Source: Spongiibacter sp. IMCC21906
Lineage (GTDB): Bacteria > Pseudomonadota > Gammaproteobacteria > Pseudomonadales > Spongiibacteraceae
Assembly: GCF_001010805.1 (NCBI RefSeq)
Contig: NZ_CP011477.1
Location: forward strand, 124,001 to 188,000
Reading direction: 5' to 3'
DNA length: 64,000 nt
Shown one piece after another: positions 20,243 through 29,994 of this stretch (the stretch's first letter is position 1; each line of letters begins with the position of its first letter). The position numbers and the translations under genes are program-made. Below the pieces are notes generated by a model. That model was given only the letters and a program-made list of their open reading frames with translations, searched no databases and was not told the DNA's origin.

Positions 20243-20906
20243 CTGCCACCCCCGCTGTTATCAGCTGCCCTTGCCGTAGGGTAATCAGCCGATAAGGCAT
20301 ACGGGCGATGAGCCCCAAATCATGACTGGCAATTAATACGGTGACACCTACCTGATTAAACTGCTCAAAAAGACGCATGATTTCAGCAGACAGCTGAGGA
20401 TCCAGGTTACCCGTGGGCTCGTCGGCCAACAGCAACTCGGGCTTATTAACCACCGCCCGGGCGATCCCCACCCGTTGCTGCTCACCGCCCGACAGACTGA
20501 TCGGGTTTTGGCGCTCTTTGTCCAGCAACCCAACTTTATCCAACGCGGCCCGCACTCGGCGGCCCACATCCCGGTGGGCATAACCGGCAATAATCAATGG
20601 CAAGGCGACGTTATCAAACACACTGCGATCAAACAGTAATTGATGGTTTTGAAATACCACCCCCACTTTACGACGCAGTTCAGGAATATGCCGAGCCGAC
20701 ATATTGGTGAGGTTACGCCCACCCACAATCACCTGACCTGACGATGGCCGCTCCATCATCATAATCAACTTCAACAAACTGCTTTTACCCGCGCCACTAT
20801 GGCCGGTTAAAAAGCGCATGTCGCCACGGGGAATATGAAAGCTCAATTGTTTGAGCGCCTCAAATCCTCCAGGGTATCGCTTGCTGACCTGATCAAACTG
20901 AATCAT
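20235..20906 (-). CDS. ftsE: Cell division ATP-binding protein FtsE
   Basis: ATPase partner of FtsX, 223 residues (E. coli 222). The Walker A is [15 protein letters not shown], the signature [20 protein letters not shown], and the Walker [13 protein letters not shown], followed by ASHDLGLI. I chose the ATG at 20906 to match the family N-terminus ([14 protein letters not shown]); a TTG four codons upstream lies next to a GAGG and cannot be excluded. It is normally the middle gene of ftsY-ftsE-ftsX, but here about 1.1 kb of repeats separates it from ftsY. Confidence 0.95.
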   Translation of the reverse strand: MIQFDQVSKRYPGGFEALKQLSFHIPRGDMRFLTGHSGAGKSSLLKLIMMMERPSSGQVIVGGRNLTNMSARHIPELRRKVGVVFQNHQLLFDRSVFDNVALPLIIAGYAHRDVGRRVRAALDKVGLLDKERQNPISLSGGEQQRVGIARAVVNKPELLLADEPTGNLDPQLSAEIMRLFEQFNQVGVTVLIASHDLGLIARMPYRLITLRQGQLITAGVADD

Positions 20907-20939
20907 GTGATTCGCCAATATCCTCGCTTGCTACACTTA

Positions 20940-21625
20940 TTCAATACTGGATCCCGGATCGCTATCGCGTCCGGGATGACACTTGTGGTGATATTGCGTT
21001 GCTTCAGCATGTAGCTTTGAATCCAGTCTAGGACGACAAATATTATGCTAACACTCGCAACACCATTTTCTGTCACACAAGCGAACGTCATGTTTTTCGT
21101 CACCCAGCATCGCTTTGTCATCAACCCGGCTTCACCTTCTTAGTTAGCCCAGCCTCGTTTTCTTCATCACCCCGGCCTCATTTTCTTCGTCATCCCGGCC
21201 CCCGAGCCGGGATCCAGCAGACCTCGCAACCATCCACATCCACTGTGCCACAAGCCAACACCGCAGCAGGATCCCGGATCGCTGTCGCGTCCGGGATGAC
21301 ACTTGTGGCGATTACCTCACTCAGGCCGCTCTTCCCGCCTCTATGCTCTTCGTCACCCAGCATCGCTTTGTCATCAACCCGGCTTCACGTTCTTAGTTAG
21401 CCCAGCCTCATTTTCTTCGTCATCCCGGCCTTGTTTTCTTCGTCATCCCGGTCCCGTTTTCTTCGTCATCCCGGCCCCCGAGCCGGGATCCAGCAGACCT
21501 CGCAGCCATCCGCATCCACTGTGCCACAAGCCAACACCGCAGCTGGATCCCGGATCGCTGTCGCGTCCGGGATGACGCTTGTGGCGATATGGCGTTGATT
21601 CAGTACTTAGCTCTGAACCTGGTCC
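20940..21625 (+). repeat. REP palindromes between ftsE and ftsY
   Basis: Scattered A-type palindromes rather than regular REPINs. Examples are CTGGATCCCGGATCGC...TCCGGGATGAC near 20946-20980, 21268-21300 and 21542-21577, and a variant GTCATCCCGGCCCCCGAGCC near 21193 and 21470. A block containing GTCACCCAGCATCGCTTTGT occurs twice (about 21099 and 21352). Runs of half palindromes, TTTTCTTCGTCATCCCGGCC, are repeated in tandem near 21413-21475. No gene is visible here. Confidence 0.85.
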
Positions 21626-21699
21626 AGGATGGCGCACTTAAACAATCCAGATTTTTCCGATTTGGCTAACGCTGTTCTCCGCCGACCAAACAACGCACC

Positions 21700-22024
21700 A
21701 CTAAACCCATCGGCCTCAGCGCGACCTCCTACACCGCTCCCTGTAGGAGCGGGCGCCGACCGCGACAGCCTACCTCAGCACCACCAAAACCCATCGGTCT
21801 CAGCGCGACCTCCTACACCGCTCCCTGTAGGAGCGGGCGCCAACCGCGACAGCCTACCTCAGCACCACCGAAACCCATCGGCCTCAGTGCGACCTCCTAC
21901 ACCGTTCCCTGTAGGAGCGGGCGCGCCGACCGCGACAGCTTACCTCTGCACCACCAAAACCCATCGGCCTCAGCGCGGCCTTCTACACCGCTCCCTGTAG
22001 GAGCGGGCGCCGACCGCGACAATA
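21700..22024 (-). repeat. Family-2 tandem repeat downstream of ftsY
   Basis: Four copies with periods of 84, 84 and 86 bp, starting at about 21726, 21810, 21894 and 21980. Each contains the 8-bp stem CTCCTACA-CCGCTCCC-TGTAGGAG followed by CGGGCGCCGACCGCGACAG and a conserved linker with CCCATCGGCCTCAGCGCGAC. This repeat is unrelated in sequence to the A/B modules and resembles the GTAGGAGCGGG-type REPs known from pseudomonads. It ends seven bases before the ftsY stop codon and probably acts as 3' end structure for the ftsY mRNA. Confidence 0.88.
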
Positions 22025-22030
22025 AACCGT

Positions 22031-23146
22031 CTAATCCTGCGGTGGAGCAGTTCTCCGCCAACCAAATAAAGCACCGACAAACTCTTCCGCCCGAAAAGGC
22101 CGCAAATCGAGAATCCCTTCACCCACACCGATAAAACGGATGGGCATTTCCAACTGTTTAGAAATCGCAAAAACAATACCGCCTTTGGCAGTGCCGTCCA
22201 ATTTCGTCAACACCAACCCAGTCACGCCAACGGCTTCCTGAAAATGTTTAGCCTGAGACAAGGCGTTTTGCCCGGTGCCCGCATCCAACACCAACATCAC
22301 TTCATGGGGAGCTTCAGGATCAATCTTCTTCAAGACCCGAACCACCTTTTTAAGCTCTTCCATCAAGTTGTCTTTGTTGTGCAGACGGCCCGCGGTGTCG
22401 GCAATCAAAATATCCACACCTCGCGACGTGGCAGCTTGCAGGGCGTCATACAACACTGAAGCACTATCCGCGCCGGTATGCTGGGCGATCACCGGTACAT
22501 CATTACGCTCGCCCCAAACCTGCAATTGCTCAACCGCGGCAGCCCGAAAGGTATCCCCCGCCGCCAACATGACCGAACGCCCGCCCGCCTGAAACTGCTT
22601 GGCCAGCTTGCCGATCGTCGTGGTTTTACCCACCCCATTCACGCCCACCATTAAAATAACGTAGGGCTTATCACTATGGGGAATCACCAGCTCCTGCTCT
22701 GCAGGCTCCAGCAACGCGCTCAATTCTTTTTGCAGGGCAATATACAGCGCTTCAGGGTCAGCCAACTCTTGGCGAGACACCTGACGGGTCAAGTTGCCAA
22801 TAATCTCCTGGGTCGCATCCACGCCCACATCGGCCATTAATAAATGGGTTTCAATTTCTTCCAGTAACTCGTCGTCGATCTCTTTGCGGCCAAGAAACAA
22901 ATTGGCCATGCCCTCGCCAAGCTGGGCACCGGTTTTACTAAGCCCATCGCGAAAGCGCACCAACAAAGAAGCCTGCTCTTCTGGCGATAACTCCAAGTGT
23001 TGCCAGGGAGCAATTTCTTCATCATTAATAAAGCCTTCAGCGGCGGCCAGGTCTTCCTCTGAGCCCACAAAGCTTTCTTTTAGACGCGCAAATAAGCCCT
23101 TTTTCTTTTCTGGGCCTTGAGATAAATCGGTATCCTGATCAGTCAT
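22031..23146 (-). CDS. ftsY: Signal recognition particle receptor FtsY
   Basis: SRP receptor GTPase that docks ribosome-SRP complexes at the inner membrane. The protein has 371 residues with a short acidic A domain and an amphipathic N-terminal segment (KKKGLFARLKESF). The NG domain has the P-loop GVNGVGKTTTIGKLA, AAGDTFRAAAVEQL, DTAGRLHNKDNLMEEL and TKLDGTAKGG. Its start is 214 bp from the divergent rsmD start, the common gammaproteobacterial arrangement. Confidence 0.96.
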   Translation of the reverse strand: MTDQDTDLSQGPEKKKGLFARLKESFVGSEEDLAAAEGFINDEEIAPWQHLELSPEEQASLLVRFRDGLSKTGAQLGEGMANLFLGRKEIDDELLEEIETHLLMADVGVDATQEIIGNLTRQVSRQELADPEALYIALQKELSALLEPAEQELVIPHSDKPYVILMVGVNGVGKTTTIGKLAKQFQAGGRSVMLAAGDTFRAAAVEQLQVWGERNDVPVIAQHTGADSASVLYDALQAATSRGVDILIADTAGRLHNKDNLMEELKKVVRVLKKIDPEAPHEVMLVLDAGTGQNALSQAKHFQEAVGVTGLVLTKLDGTAKGGIVFAISKQLEMPIRFIGVGEGILDLRPFRAEEFVGALFGWRRTAPPQD

Positions 23147-23360
23147 GCAGAGTTAAACATCCTGGGTAACGGGCTTGGCCAACAATGGCAAGCCAAACAA
23201 CAATGATGCCACCAAATCAGTCCAATAAATGCTCGCAAGGCAAGCGTACAAAGGACAAGAACTGGTAGGAGACCTCCCACACCGAGGGCGGCTGGGGGTT
23301 TACAGCAAAAGTAAAAACCGTATGCTACCACTTCTCTCTTTAGCAGGCACTGGAATCACC

Positions 23361-23951
23361 ATGGCCGCCAGGCACAAGCCCCGTAAACCCTCCCAAACTC
23401 AAGGTCAGCTGCGCATTATTGGCGGGCAGTGGCGGGGGAGAAAGCTGCAATTCACCGAAGCAGAAGGCCTTCGCCCCACTGGTGATCGCATTCGTGAAAC
23501 CCTCTTCAACTGGCTGGCACCCTCTATACAAGGTGCCCACTGCCTGGATTTATTTGCCGGTTCCGGCGCATTGGGGCTAGAAGCCCTCTCCCGCGGCGCG
23601 GCCAGTTGCGAGCTCGTTGAGCTTAACCGCAACAGCGCCCAACACATTGCCCACCACCTGCAGACCCTTAACGCCAGCAATGGCAGCGTGCATGTACGCT
23701 CGGCGGAAGCGCATTTGCAGCAAAGCCATTCTCACTACGACATCATCTTTCTCGATCCGCCGTTCAAACAAGACCTGATAACCCAGATCCTGCCATTACT
23801 TGCAAAGTGCTTAAAAAACGGCAGCCTGATTTATTTAGAAACCGCCAAAGATGAAGTCATACCCGCACTGCCCAAAGAATGGCAGCCGCTAAAGCAAAAA
23901 CAGGGAGGACAGGTGGGCTATCAATTGTTCGAGGTTATTGCAGAGTCATAA
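23361..23951 (+). CDS. rsmD: 16S rRNA (guanine966-N2)-methyltransferase RsmD
   Basis: SAM-dependent methyltransferase that modifies G966 of 16S rRNA. The protein has 196 residues (E. coli 198) with the family block LRIIGGQWRGRKL, GLRPTGDRIRETLFNWL, the SAM loop DLFAGSGALGLEALSRGA, and the catalytic motif DIIFLDPPF. I chose the ATG at 23361 because the protein then matches the family length. An in-frame start 132 bp upstream would add a long non-homologous tail. It is divergent from ftsY. Confidence 0.93.
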   Translation: MAARHKPRKPSQTQGQLRIIGGQWRGRKLQFTEAEGLRPTGDRIRETLFNWLAPSIQGAHCLDLFAGSGALGLEALSRGAASCELVELNRNSAQHIAHHLQTLNASNGSVHVRSAEAHLQQSHSHYDIIFLDPPFKQDLITQILPLLAKCLKNGSLIYLETAKDEVIPALPKEWQPLKQKQGGQVGYQLFEVIAES

Positions 23952-23978
23952 CCCCCAGCTCGACAAGCGAACTGGGGG
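23952..23978. terminator. Hairpin between convergent rsmD and the MvaT-like gene
   Basis: CCCCCAG...CTGGGGG forms a 7-bp stem immediately after the rsmD stop codon, in the 37-bp gap between convergent genes. The T-tracts are weak, so it is a candidate bidirectional terminator. Confidence 0.45.
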
Positions 23979-23988
23979 CCGCGCAAAC

Positions 23989-24360
23989 TTATACTTCCAG
24001 AGTTTGCCAATCCACTTTCAATTCTTTAGCCCATGTCTTAATGGTTTTATCCACCTGCGGGGCTTTCGATTTGGTGATTTCGCCGGTTTTAGGGTGCTTA
24101 AATTGACGAACCGGCCGCGGGCTTTGCTTTTTGCGTGCCTTAGGCTTAGCCGCACTTTTAACAGCCCCTTTCGTCGCTGCTTTTTTAGGACGACCTTTTT
24201 TAGCCGGTGCCACCGCACTCTCCGTTAAAATAGCCAACAGCTCGTCTGTGCTTTGACCATGTTTTTTCATTAACGCCTGCAACTCAGAAATAAACTTAAA
24301 CTTTAAGTCGAGCGCTTTATGCTCTGCTTCCAATTGTTTTTGAAGCTGTTCAATATTCAT
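23989..24360 (-). CDS. MvaT/MvaU-type H-NS-like nucleoid protein
   Basis: Small basic DNA-binding protein of 123 residues. The N-terminal ~50 residues form a coiled-coil oligomerisation region (NIEQLQKQLEAEHKALDLKF). A basic linker follows with an AT-hook-like KKGRPKKA. The C-terminal domain VRQFKHPKTGEI ... KTIKTWAKEL aligns well with the MvaT DNA-binding domain (VKQYKNPHTGEV...HKTLKEWKAK). Such proteins silence AT-rich, horizontally acquired DNA. The 300-bp upstream region is strikingly AT-rich compared with its neighbours, which fits autoregulation. H-NS family membership is firm; the MvaT subgroup assignment is by eye. Confidence 0.78.
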   Translation of the reverse strand: MNIEQLQKQLEAEHKALDLKFKFISELQALMKKHGQSTDELLAILTESAVAPAKKGRPKKAATKGAVKSAAKPKARKKQSPRPVRQFKHPKTGEITKSKAPQVDKTIKTWAKELKVDWQTLEV

Positions 24361-24659
24361 CGTTATGGATAACCTTTTTAATTAAAAACCGAAGTCATAA
24401 AGACCATTATCAATTGTAAAAGTGCTTATTTATTGAAAATAATTAAAACAGCGCAATCCTTGCGGCTTTATAATTCGGCCGGATTTTACCGAATAATTTT
24501 ATTAATCACAATTTCAGCTTATTAACTCATTATGCCGAGCTACTAATTATTTAAACGGATTTTTATTTTTTATCAGACAGACCATATCCGCTTCATAAAT
24601 ATTTTTTACTTCAACACTTCATTATTCAGAATAGCCCAGCACTACAATACTTCGCTGTG
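24361..24659. promoter_or_regulatory. AT-rich leader of the MvaT-like gene
   Basis: About 300 bp with long A/T runs (for example TTTAAACGGATTTTTATTTT) and no open reading frame, between the nucleoid-protein start codon and a repeat array. It is the most AT-rich stretch in this half of the window and a likely binding region for an H-NS-type protein. No single promoter could be chosen with confidence. Confidence 0.4.
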
Positions 24660-26571
24660 GTCATACCGGCCTATCTCTTTATACTGGCACCTTTCTTTGC
24701 TTTACACCGTCATACCGGCCTCCGAGCCGGTATCCAGTAAACCACCCAGCGTAATATAAACACCGAGGGTAATTTAACTTCCGAGCGACTGGATCCCGGA
24801 TCGCTATCGCGTCCGGGATGACTAGATACGGCGATAATTCTTTGTCATCATACCGCCCTATCTTTATACCAGCACCTTTCTTTGCTTTCACCGTCATACC
24901 GGACTCTCTCTTTATACCGGCACCTTTCTCTGCTTTACATCGTCATACCGGCCTCCGAGCCGGTATCCAGTAAACCACTCAACGTAATATAAACACCGAG
25001 GATAATTTAACCCGAGCAGCTGGATCCCGGATCGCTATCGCGTCCGGGATGACTAGATACGGCGATAATTCTTTGTCGTCATACCGCCCTATCTTTATGC
25101 CAGCACCTTTCTTTTCTTTACATCGTCATACCGGCCTCCGAGCCGGTATCCAGCAAACCACCCAACGTAATATAAACACCGAGGGTAATTTAACTTCCGA
25201 GCAGCTGGATCCCGGATCGCTATCGCGTCCGGGATGACGAAAAGCTTTGGCAAAACCTCTTCCCAAATTCTGACAGAATGACAAAACACTAAAACGCCTC
25301 TTTGCAGTCATACCGCCCTCTCTCTTTATACCGACACCTTTCTGTGCTTTACACCGTCATACCGGCCCCCGAGCCGGTATCCAGTAAATCACCCAACGTA
25401 AGATAAACACCGAAGGTAATTTAAATCCCGAGCAACTGGATCCCGGATCGCTACCGCGTCCGGGATGACAAAACACTAAGAGGCCTCTTTGCAGTTATAC
25501 CGGACTCTCTCTTTATATCGGTACCTTTCTTTGCTTTACACCGTCATACCGGCCTTCGAGCCGGTATCCAGCAAACCACCCAACGTAATATAAACGCCGA
25601 GGGTAATTTAATCCGAGCAGCTGGATCCCGGATCGCTACCGCGTCCGGGATGACTCATGCAGAGTAGACGCACCCGGAATGACGAAAAGCTTTGGCAAAA
25701 CCTCTTCTCAGATTCTGACAGGATGACAGAGCATTAGGACACCTCTTTGTAGTCATGCCACCCTCTTTATTTATCCCGACACCTTTCTTTGCTTTACACC
25801 GTCATACCGGCCCCCGAGCCGGTATCCAGTAAACCTCCCAACGTAATATAAACTCCGAGGGTAATTTAATCCGAGCAGCTGGATCCCGGATCGCTACCGC
25901 GTCCGGGATGACTCATGCAAAGTAGACGCACCCGGAATGACGAAAAGCTTTGGCAAAAGCTCTTCCCAAATTCTGACAGGATGACAGAGCATTAGGACAT
26001 CTCTTTGCAGTCATACCACCCTCTTTATTTATCCCGACACCTTTCTTTGCTTTACACCGTCATACCGGCCTCCGAGCCGGTATCCAGCAAACCACCCAAC
26101 GCAATATAAACTCCGAGGATAATTTAAATCCCGAGCAACTGGATCCCGGATCGCTATCGCGTCCGGGATGACAAAACACTAAGAGGCCTCTTTGCAGTTA
26201 TACCGGACTCTCTCTTTATACCGGCACCTTTCTCTGCTTTACATTGTCATACCGACCCCCGAGCCGGTATCCAGTAAATCACCCAACGTAATATAAACAC
26301 CGAGGGTAATTTAACTTCCGAGCAGCTGGATCCCGGCTCGCTACCGCGTCCGGGATAACTCATGCAGAGTAGACGCACCCGGAATGACGAAAAGCTTTGG
26401 CAAAACCTCTTCCCAAATTCTGACAGGATGACAGAGCATTAGGACATCTCTTTGTAGTCATACCGGCCTTCGAGCCGGTATCCAGTAAACCACCCAACGT
26501 AATATACACACCGCAGATAATTTAACTTCCGAGCAGCTGGATCCCGGATCGCTATCGCGTCCGGGATGACT
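24660..26571 (-). repeat. REPIN-like array 6, reversed orientation
   Basis: About nine composite units written B-spacer-A on the plus strand, the reverse of arrays 1-5. GTCATACCGGCC...CCGGTATCCAG is followed by a spacer with TAAACCACCCAACGTAATAT and GAGGGTAATTTAACTTCCGA, then CTGGATCCCGGATCGCTA...GTCCGGGATGAC. The B modules lie near 24708, 24942, 25125, 25356, 25543, 25800, 26058, 26246 and 26456. The spacer ends (TAAACCACC and CCGAGCAG) match the reverse complement of arrays 1-5, but its middle is different. Linkers contain CGAAAAGCTTTGGCAAAACC and TCTCTTTATACCGGCACCTT. The array fills the gap up to about 26571; the next 140 bp precede manC without a recognised signal. Confidence 0.9.
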
Positions 26572-26715
26572 CGGGGAGAGCTAGCGGCATCGATGACTTG
26601 GGTAGGGGTAGTCGCCGGGACGACTACAATGGAGAAAAGAATCCAGAATAAGCAAAGAAAAAGGGCGTACCTAGGTTGACGATAAAACACAACAACCTAG
26701 AACAAAGGAACCCCA

Positions 26716-28122
26716 TTACGCCCTACCGTAACGATCCTCAAAACGGACAATATCATCCTCACCCAAATACGATCCCGATTGTACTTCTATCAATTCCAAG
26801 GGGATCTTACCGGGGTTTTCCAAAGCATGGACTTCACCTATTGGAATATACGTTGACTGATTTTCGGTCAGCATAATCGTTTTTTCGCCAATAGTGACCT
26901 TGGCTGTACCCGACACCACAATCCAATGCTCGGCCCGGTGATGATGCATTTGCACCGACAATTTGGCACCCGGTTTTACGGTAATACGCTTAACCTGATA
27001 GCGATCGCCATTGTCAATGGAGTCATAAACTCCCCAAGGGCGATAAACATGACGGTGATGCAAAAACTCACTGCGGTTTTGCGCCTTTAATTCATTAACA
27101 ATGCTTTTTACTTCCTGCACTTTATCTTTGGCCGCGACTAACACCGCATCGTTGGTTTCCACCACCACCACATTATCCAAGCCCACAGTGGCAACCAAGC
27201 GATGTTCTGCACGCACATAGGAGTTTGTGGTGTTATGACTTAACACATCACCGCTAAACACATTGCCCGACGTATCACCTTCACCCACTTCCCATAATGA
27301 AGACCAAGCACCAACATCACTCCAGCCTGCAGATAAAGGCACAACCGCCGCTTTATCAGTTTTTTCCATTACGGCGTAGTCAATAGAATCATCTGGGCAA
27401 GCCGCAAACGCCGCTTTATCTACCCGCAAAAAATCTGCATCGCGGCTCTTGCCTGCATAAGCCTTTTCGCAAGCGTCATAAATATCCGGTCGATGGGCTT
27501 TTAATTCTTCCAAATATAACTGGGCAGAAAATAAAAACATGCCGCTGTTCCAGTAATACTCACCTTCATCGACATAAATCTTCGCCGTCGCTTCATCCGG
27601 CTTCTCAACAAACCGTGACACCACAAAGGCATCATCCGCCAATGCGGCACCACGCTGAATATACCCATACCCGGTATGGGGCGACTCCGGCACAATACCG
27701 AATGTGACGAGCTTACCCGCGTCAGCCTGAATTTTGGCCTTAGCCACTGCCGCATGAAAGGCATCAACATCTTCAATTAAATGATCCGCCGCCATTACCA
27801 GCAGAAGGCAATCACCACCAATAGAATCCAGCGCCTCAAAGGCAGCCAGTGCAATAGCCGGCGCCGTATTACGTCCTTGGGGTTCAAGAATAATAGCGTC
27901 TGAACTCGCACCAAAAGCCTGAGCCTGCTGGGCCACAATAAAGCGATGCTCTTCATTACAAATGACCGACAAACCATCATCATTCAAGCCCGCAACCCGC
28001 TGCAAGGTGGTCTGTAACATCGTCTCATCACCACATAGCGACAAAAACTGCTTGGGATACAACCCCCGACTTGAAGGCCATAAACGACTGCCACTTCCAC
28101 CAGCCATAATTACTGCACGCAT
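26716..28122 (-). CDS. manC: Mannose-1-phosphate guanylyltransferase / mannose-6-phosphate isomerase, copy 1
   Basis: Bifunctional cytoplasmic enzyme that makes GDP-mannose, the precursor of GDP-L-fucose in this locus. The protein has 468 residues. The N-terminal nucleotidyltransferase domain starts [20 protein letters not shown] and contains [10 protein letters not shown]. The C-terminal cupin isomerase domain contains [20 protein letters not shown] and [16 protein letters not shown]. The start is preceded by AGGAGTTATGAT. A closely similar second manC lies at 35604-37019. No phosphomannomutase (ManB) gene is in the window. Confidence 0.94.
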   Translation of the reverse strand: MRAVIMAGGSGSRLWPSSRGLYPKQFLSLCGDETMLQTTLQRVAGLNDDGLSVICNEEHRFIVAQQAQAFGASSDAIILEPQGRNTAPAIALAAFEALDSIGGDCLLLVMAADHLIEDVDAFHAAVAKAKIQADAGKLVTFGIVPESPHTGYGYIQRGAALADDAFVVSRFVEKPDEATAKIYVDEGEYYWNSGMFLFSAQLYLEELKAHRPDIYDACEKAYAGKSRDADFLRVDKAAFAACPDDSIDYAVMEKTDKAAVVPLSAGWSDVGAWSSLWEVGEGDTSGNVFSGDVLSHNTTNSYVRAEHRLVATVGLDNVVVVETNDAVLVAAKDKVQEVKSIVNELKAQNRSEFLHHRHVYRPWGVYDSIDNGDRYQVKRITVKPGAKLSVQMHHHRAEHWIVVSGTAKVTIGEKTIMLTENQSTYIPIGEVHALENPGKIPLELIEVQSGSYLGEDDIVRFEDRYGRA

Positions 28123-28266
28123 ATCATAACTCCTTTAAAAATAGTTTTTGTTCAACGTGTTCCTGTACTGAACCAAGGTGAGCATACAAAAAGATATTTG
28201 CTCTACCTATCGCTATTGGGACTCTTTCATTCCGCGCCAAGTATAAACACCAAATGTTAAACTCAA

Positions 28267-28903
28267 CCCCGAGCAACTGGATCCCGGATCGCTACCGCGT
28301 CCGGGATGACTCATGCAGGGTAGGCGGCCCCGGAATGACGAAAGACTTTGCGCAAAACCTCTTCCCAAATCCTGACAGAATGACAGAGCATTAGGACGCA
28401 TCTTTGTCGTCATGCCCGCACCTTTCTTTTCTTTACATTGTCATACCGACCTCCGAGCCGGTATCCAGTAAACCACCGAGCGCAATATAAACACCGTGGT
28501 TACATTCAACCCGAGCTGCTGGATCCCGCCCGGATCGCTATCGCGTCCGGGATGACTCATGTAGGGTAGGCGACCCCGGAATGACGAAAAGCTTTGCGCA
28601 AAACCTCTTCCCAAATCCTGACAGAATGACAGAGCATTAGGACGCATCTTTGTCGTCATGCCCGCACTTTTCTTTACATCGTCATACCGGCCTCCGAGCC
28701 GGTATCCAGTAAACCACCGGGCGCAATATAAAAACCGCGCTTAAATCCCACCCCGAGCAACTGGATCCCGGATCGCTATCGCGTCCGGGATGACTTGGGC
28801 GGGAGTAGGCACGAAGGTCAGAGGGTAATCCCCCAGTAGGCGCACCTATCCCTTTTCTTACAGCGGTCACCCCGGTCCCCGAGCCGGGGTCCAGTAAACC
28901 AGA
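28267..28903 (-). repeat. REPIN-like array 7
   Basis: Three composite units in the reversed (B-spacer-A) orientation, the first missing its B. The A modules are near 28276-28310, 28521-28556 and 28760-28793. Spacers contain AATATAAACACCG and CCCGAGC, as in array 6. A B-like variant, GTCACCCCGGTCCCCGAGCC, ends the array at about 28867-28893, just past the galE stop codon. A block around AAAGCTTTGCGCAAAACCTC is repeated about 235 bp apart. Confidence 0.85.
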
Positions 28904-28920
28904 GGACTCAAGCCATACTT

Positions 28921-29934
28921 TTACACATAGCCATCGGGGTTCTGACTTTGCCATCGCCAAGTATCTTCCATCATTTTCTCTAAACTGCTATCCGCAGTCC
29001 AACCTAGCAAAGCTTTTGCCTTTTCAGCATCCGCCCAAAACGCTGGCAAGTCACCACCGCGTCGTGGTGCAAATTGATAAGCAATTTTCTGACCAGTGAC
29101 GCTTTCAAAACTATTCACCATCTCAAGCACTGAAACGCCTTTGCCCGTGCCTAGGTTTAATGGGTACAACCCCGGTTCATCCAATAAGCTTAATGCTCGA
29201 CAATGGCCATCGGCCAAATCCATAACATGCAAATAATCCCGTACACAGGTGCCATCCGCTGTGTCGTAATCATTCCCAAAAATCGCCAACTCCGGCAACT
29301 TTCCTACCGCCACCCGGCTAATAAACGGCATTAAATTATTGGGAATTCCCTTTGGGTCCTCGCCAATTAAACCCGACGGGTGAGCGCCAATGGGATTAAA
29401 ATAACGTAGCGCCGCTATCGCCCAGCGCTCGTCGGCAACCGACAAATCCATTAACATCCGTTCGACCATCGCCTTTGATGCCCCGTAGGGACTGGATGGC
29501 TGGCCAAGCGGCATGGACTCTTCATAAGGAACCGGCGCATCGGGCCCATACACCGTAGCCGAAGAACTAAACACCAGCTTAAATACGCCCGCTGCCGCCA
29601 TCGCCTCACACAAGACCAAGGTGCCATGCACATTGGTCTCGTAATACAACAGTGGTTTTTCGACACTCTCACCAACCGCTTTAAGCCCCGCAAAATGAAT
29701 AACCGCATCAATATTGTGGTTAGAAAATATATCCGACAACACTGCAGTATCACGAATATCCCCTTGGATAAAAAAAGGACTTTCGCCGATAATCTTTTCA
29801 ATACGATCAAATACAAGTGCAGAGCTATTTACCAAGCTGTCTAAAACCACCACATCATGGCCTAAAGCCAGCAACTCCACTACAGTGTGGCTGCCAATAT
29901 AACCAGCGCCACCTGTTACTAATATCTTTGCCAT
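28921..29934 (-). CDS. galE: UDP-glucose 4-epimerase GalE
   Basis: NAD-dependent extended SDR enzyme interconverting UDP-glucose and UDP-galactose for the polysaccharide. The protein has 337 residues with the Rossmann motif TGGAGYIGSHT, the strand VIHFAGLKAVGES, and the catalytic YxxxK in SPYGASK preceded by VFSSSATVYG. I chose the ATG at 29934 (AGGTCG upstream); a TTG two codons earlier extends the frame but is less likely. Repeat arrays flank it on both sides. Confidence 0.95.
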   Translation of the reverse strand: MAKILVTGGAGYIGSHTVVELLALGHDVVVLDSLVNSSALVFDRIEKIIGESPFFIQGDIRDTAVLSDIFSNHNIDAVIHFAGLKAVGESVEKPLLYYETNVHGTLVLCEAMAAAGVFKLVFSSSATVYGPDAPVPYEESMPLGQPSSPYGASKAMVERMLMDLSVADERWAIAALRYFNPIGAHPSGLIGEDPKGIPNNLMPFISRVAVGKLPELAIFGNDYDTADGTCVRDYLHVMDLADGHCRALSLLDEPGLYPLNLGTGKGVSVLEMVNSFESVTGQKIAYQFAPRRGGDLPAFWADAEKAKALLGWTADSSLEKMMEDTWRWQSQNPDGYV

Positions 29935-29994
29935 AAACAACGACCTAAACTAAATCTGATAGACATAAACACCTTGGTTACATTCAACCCGAGC

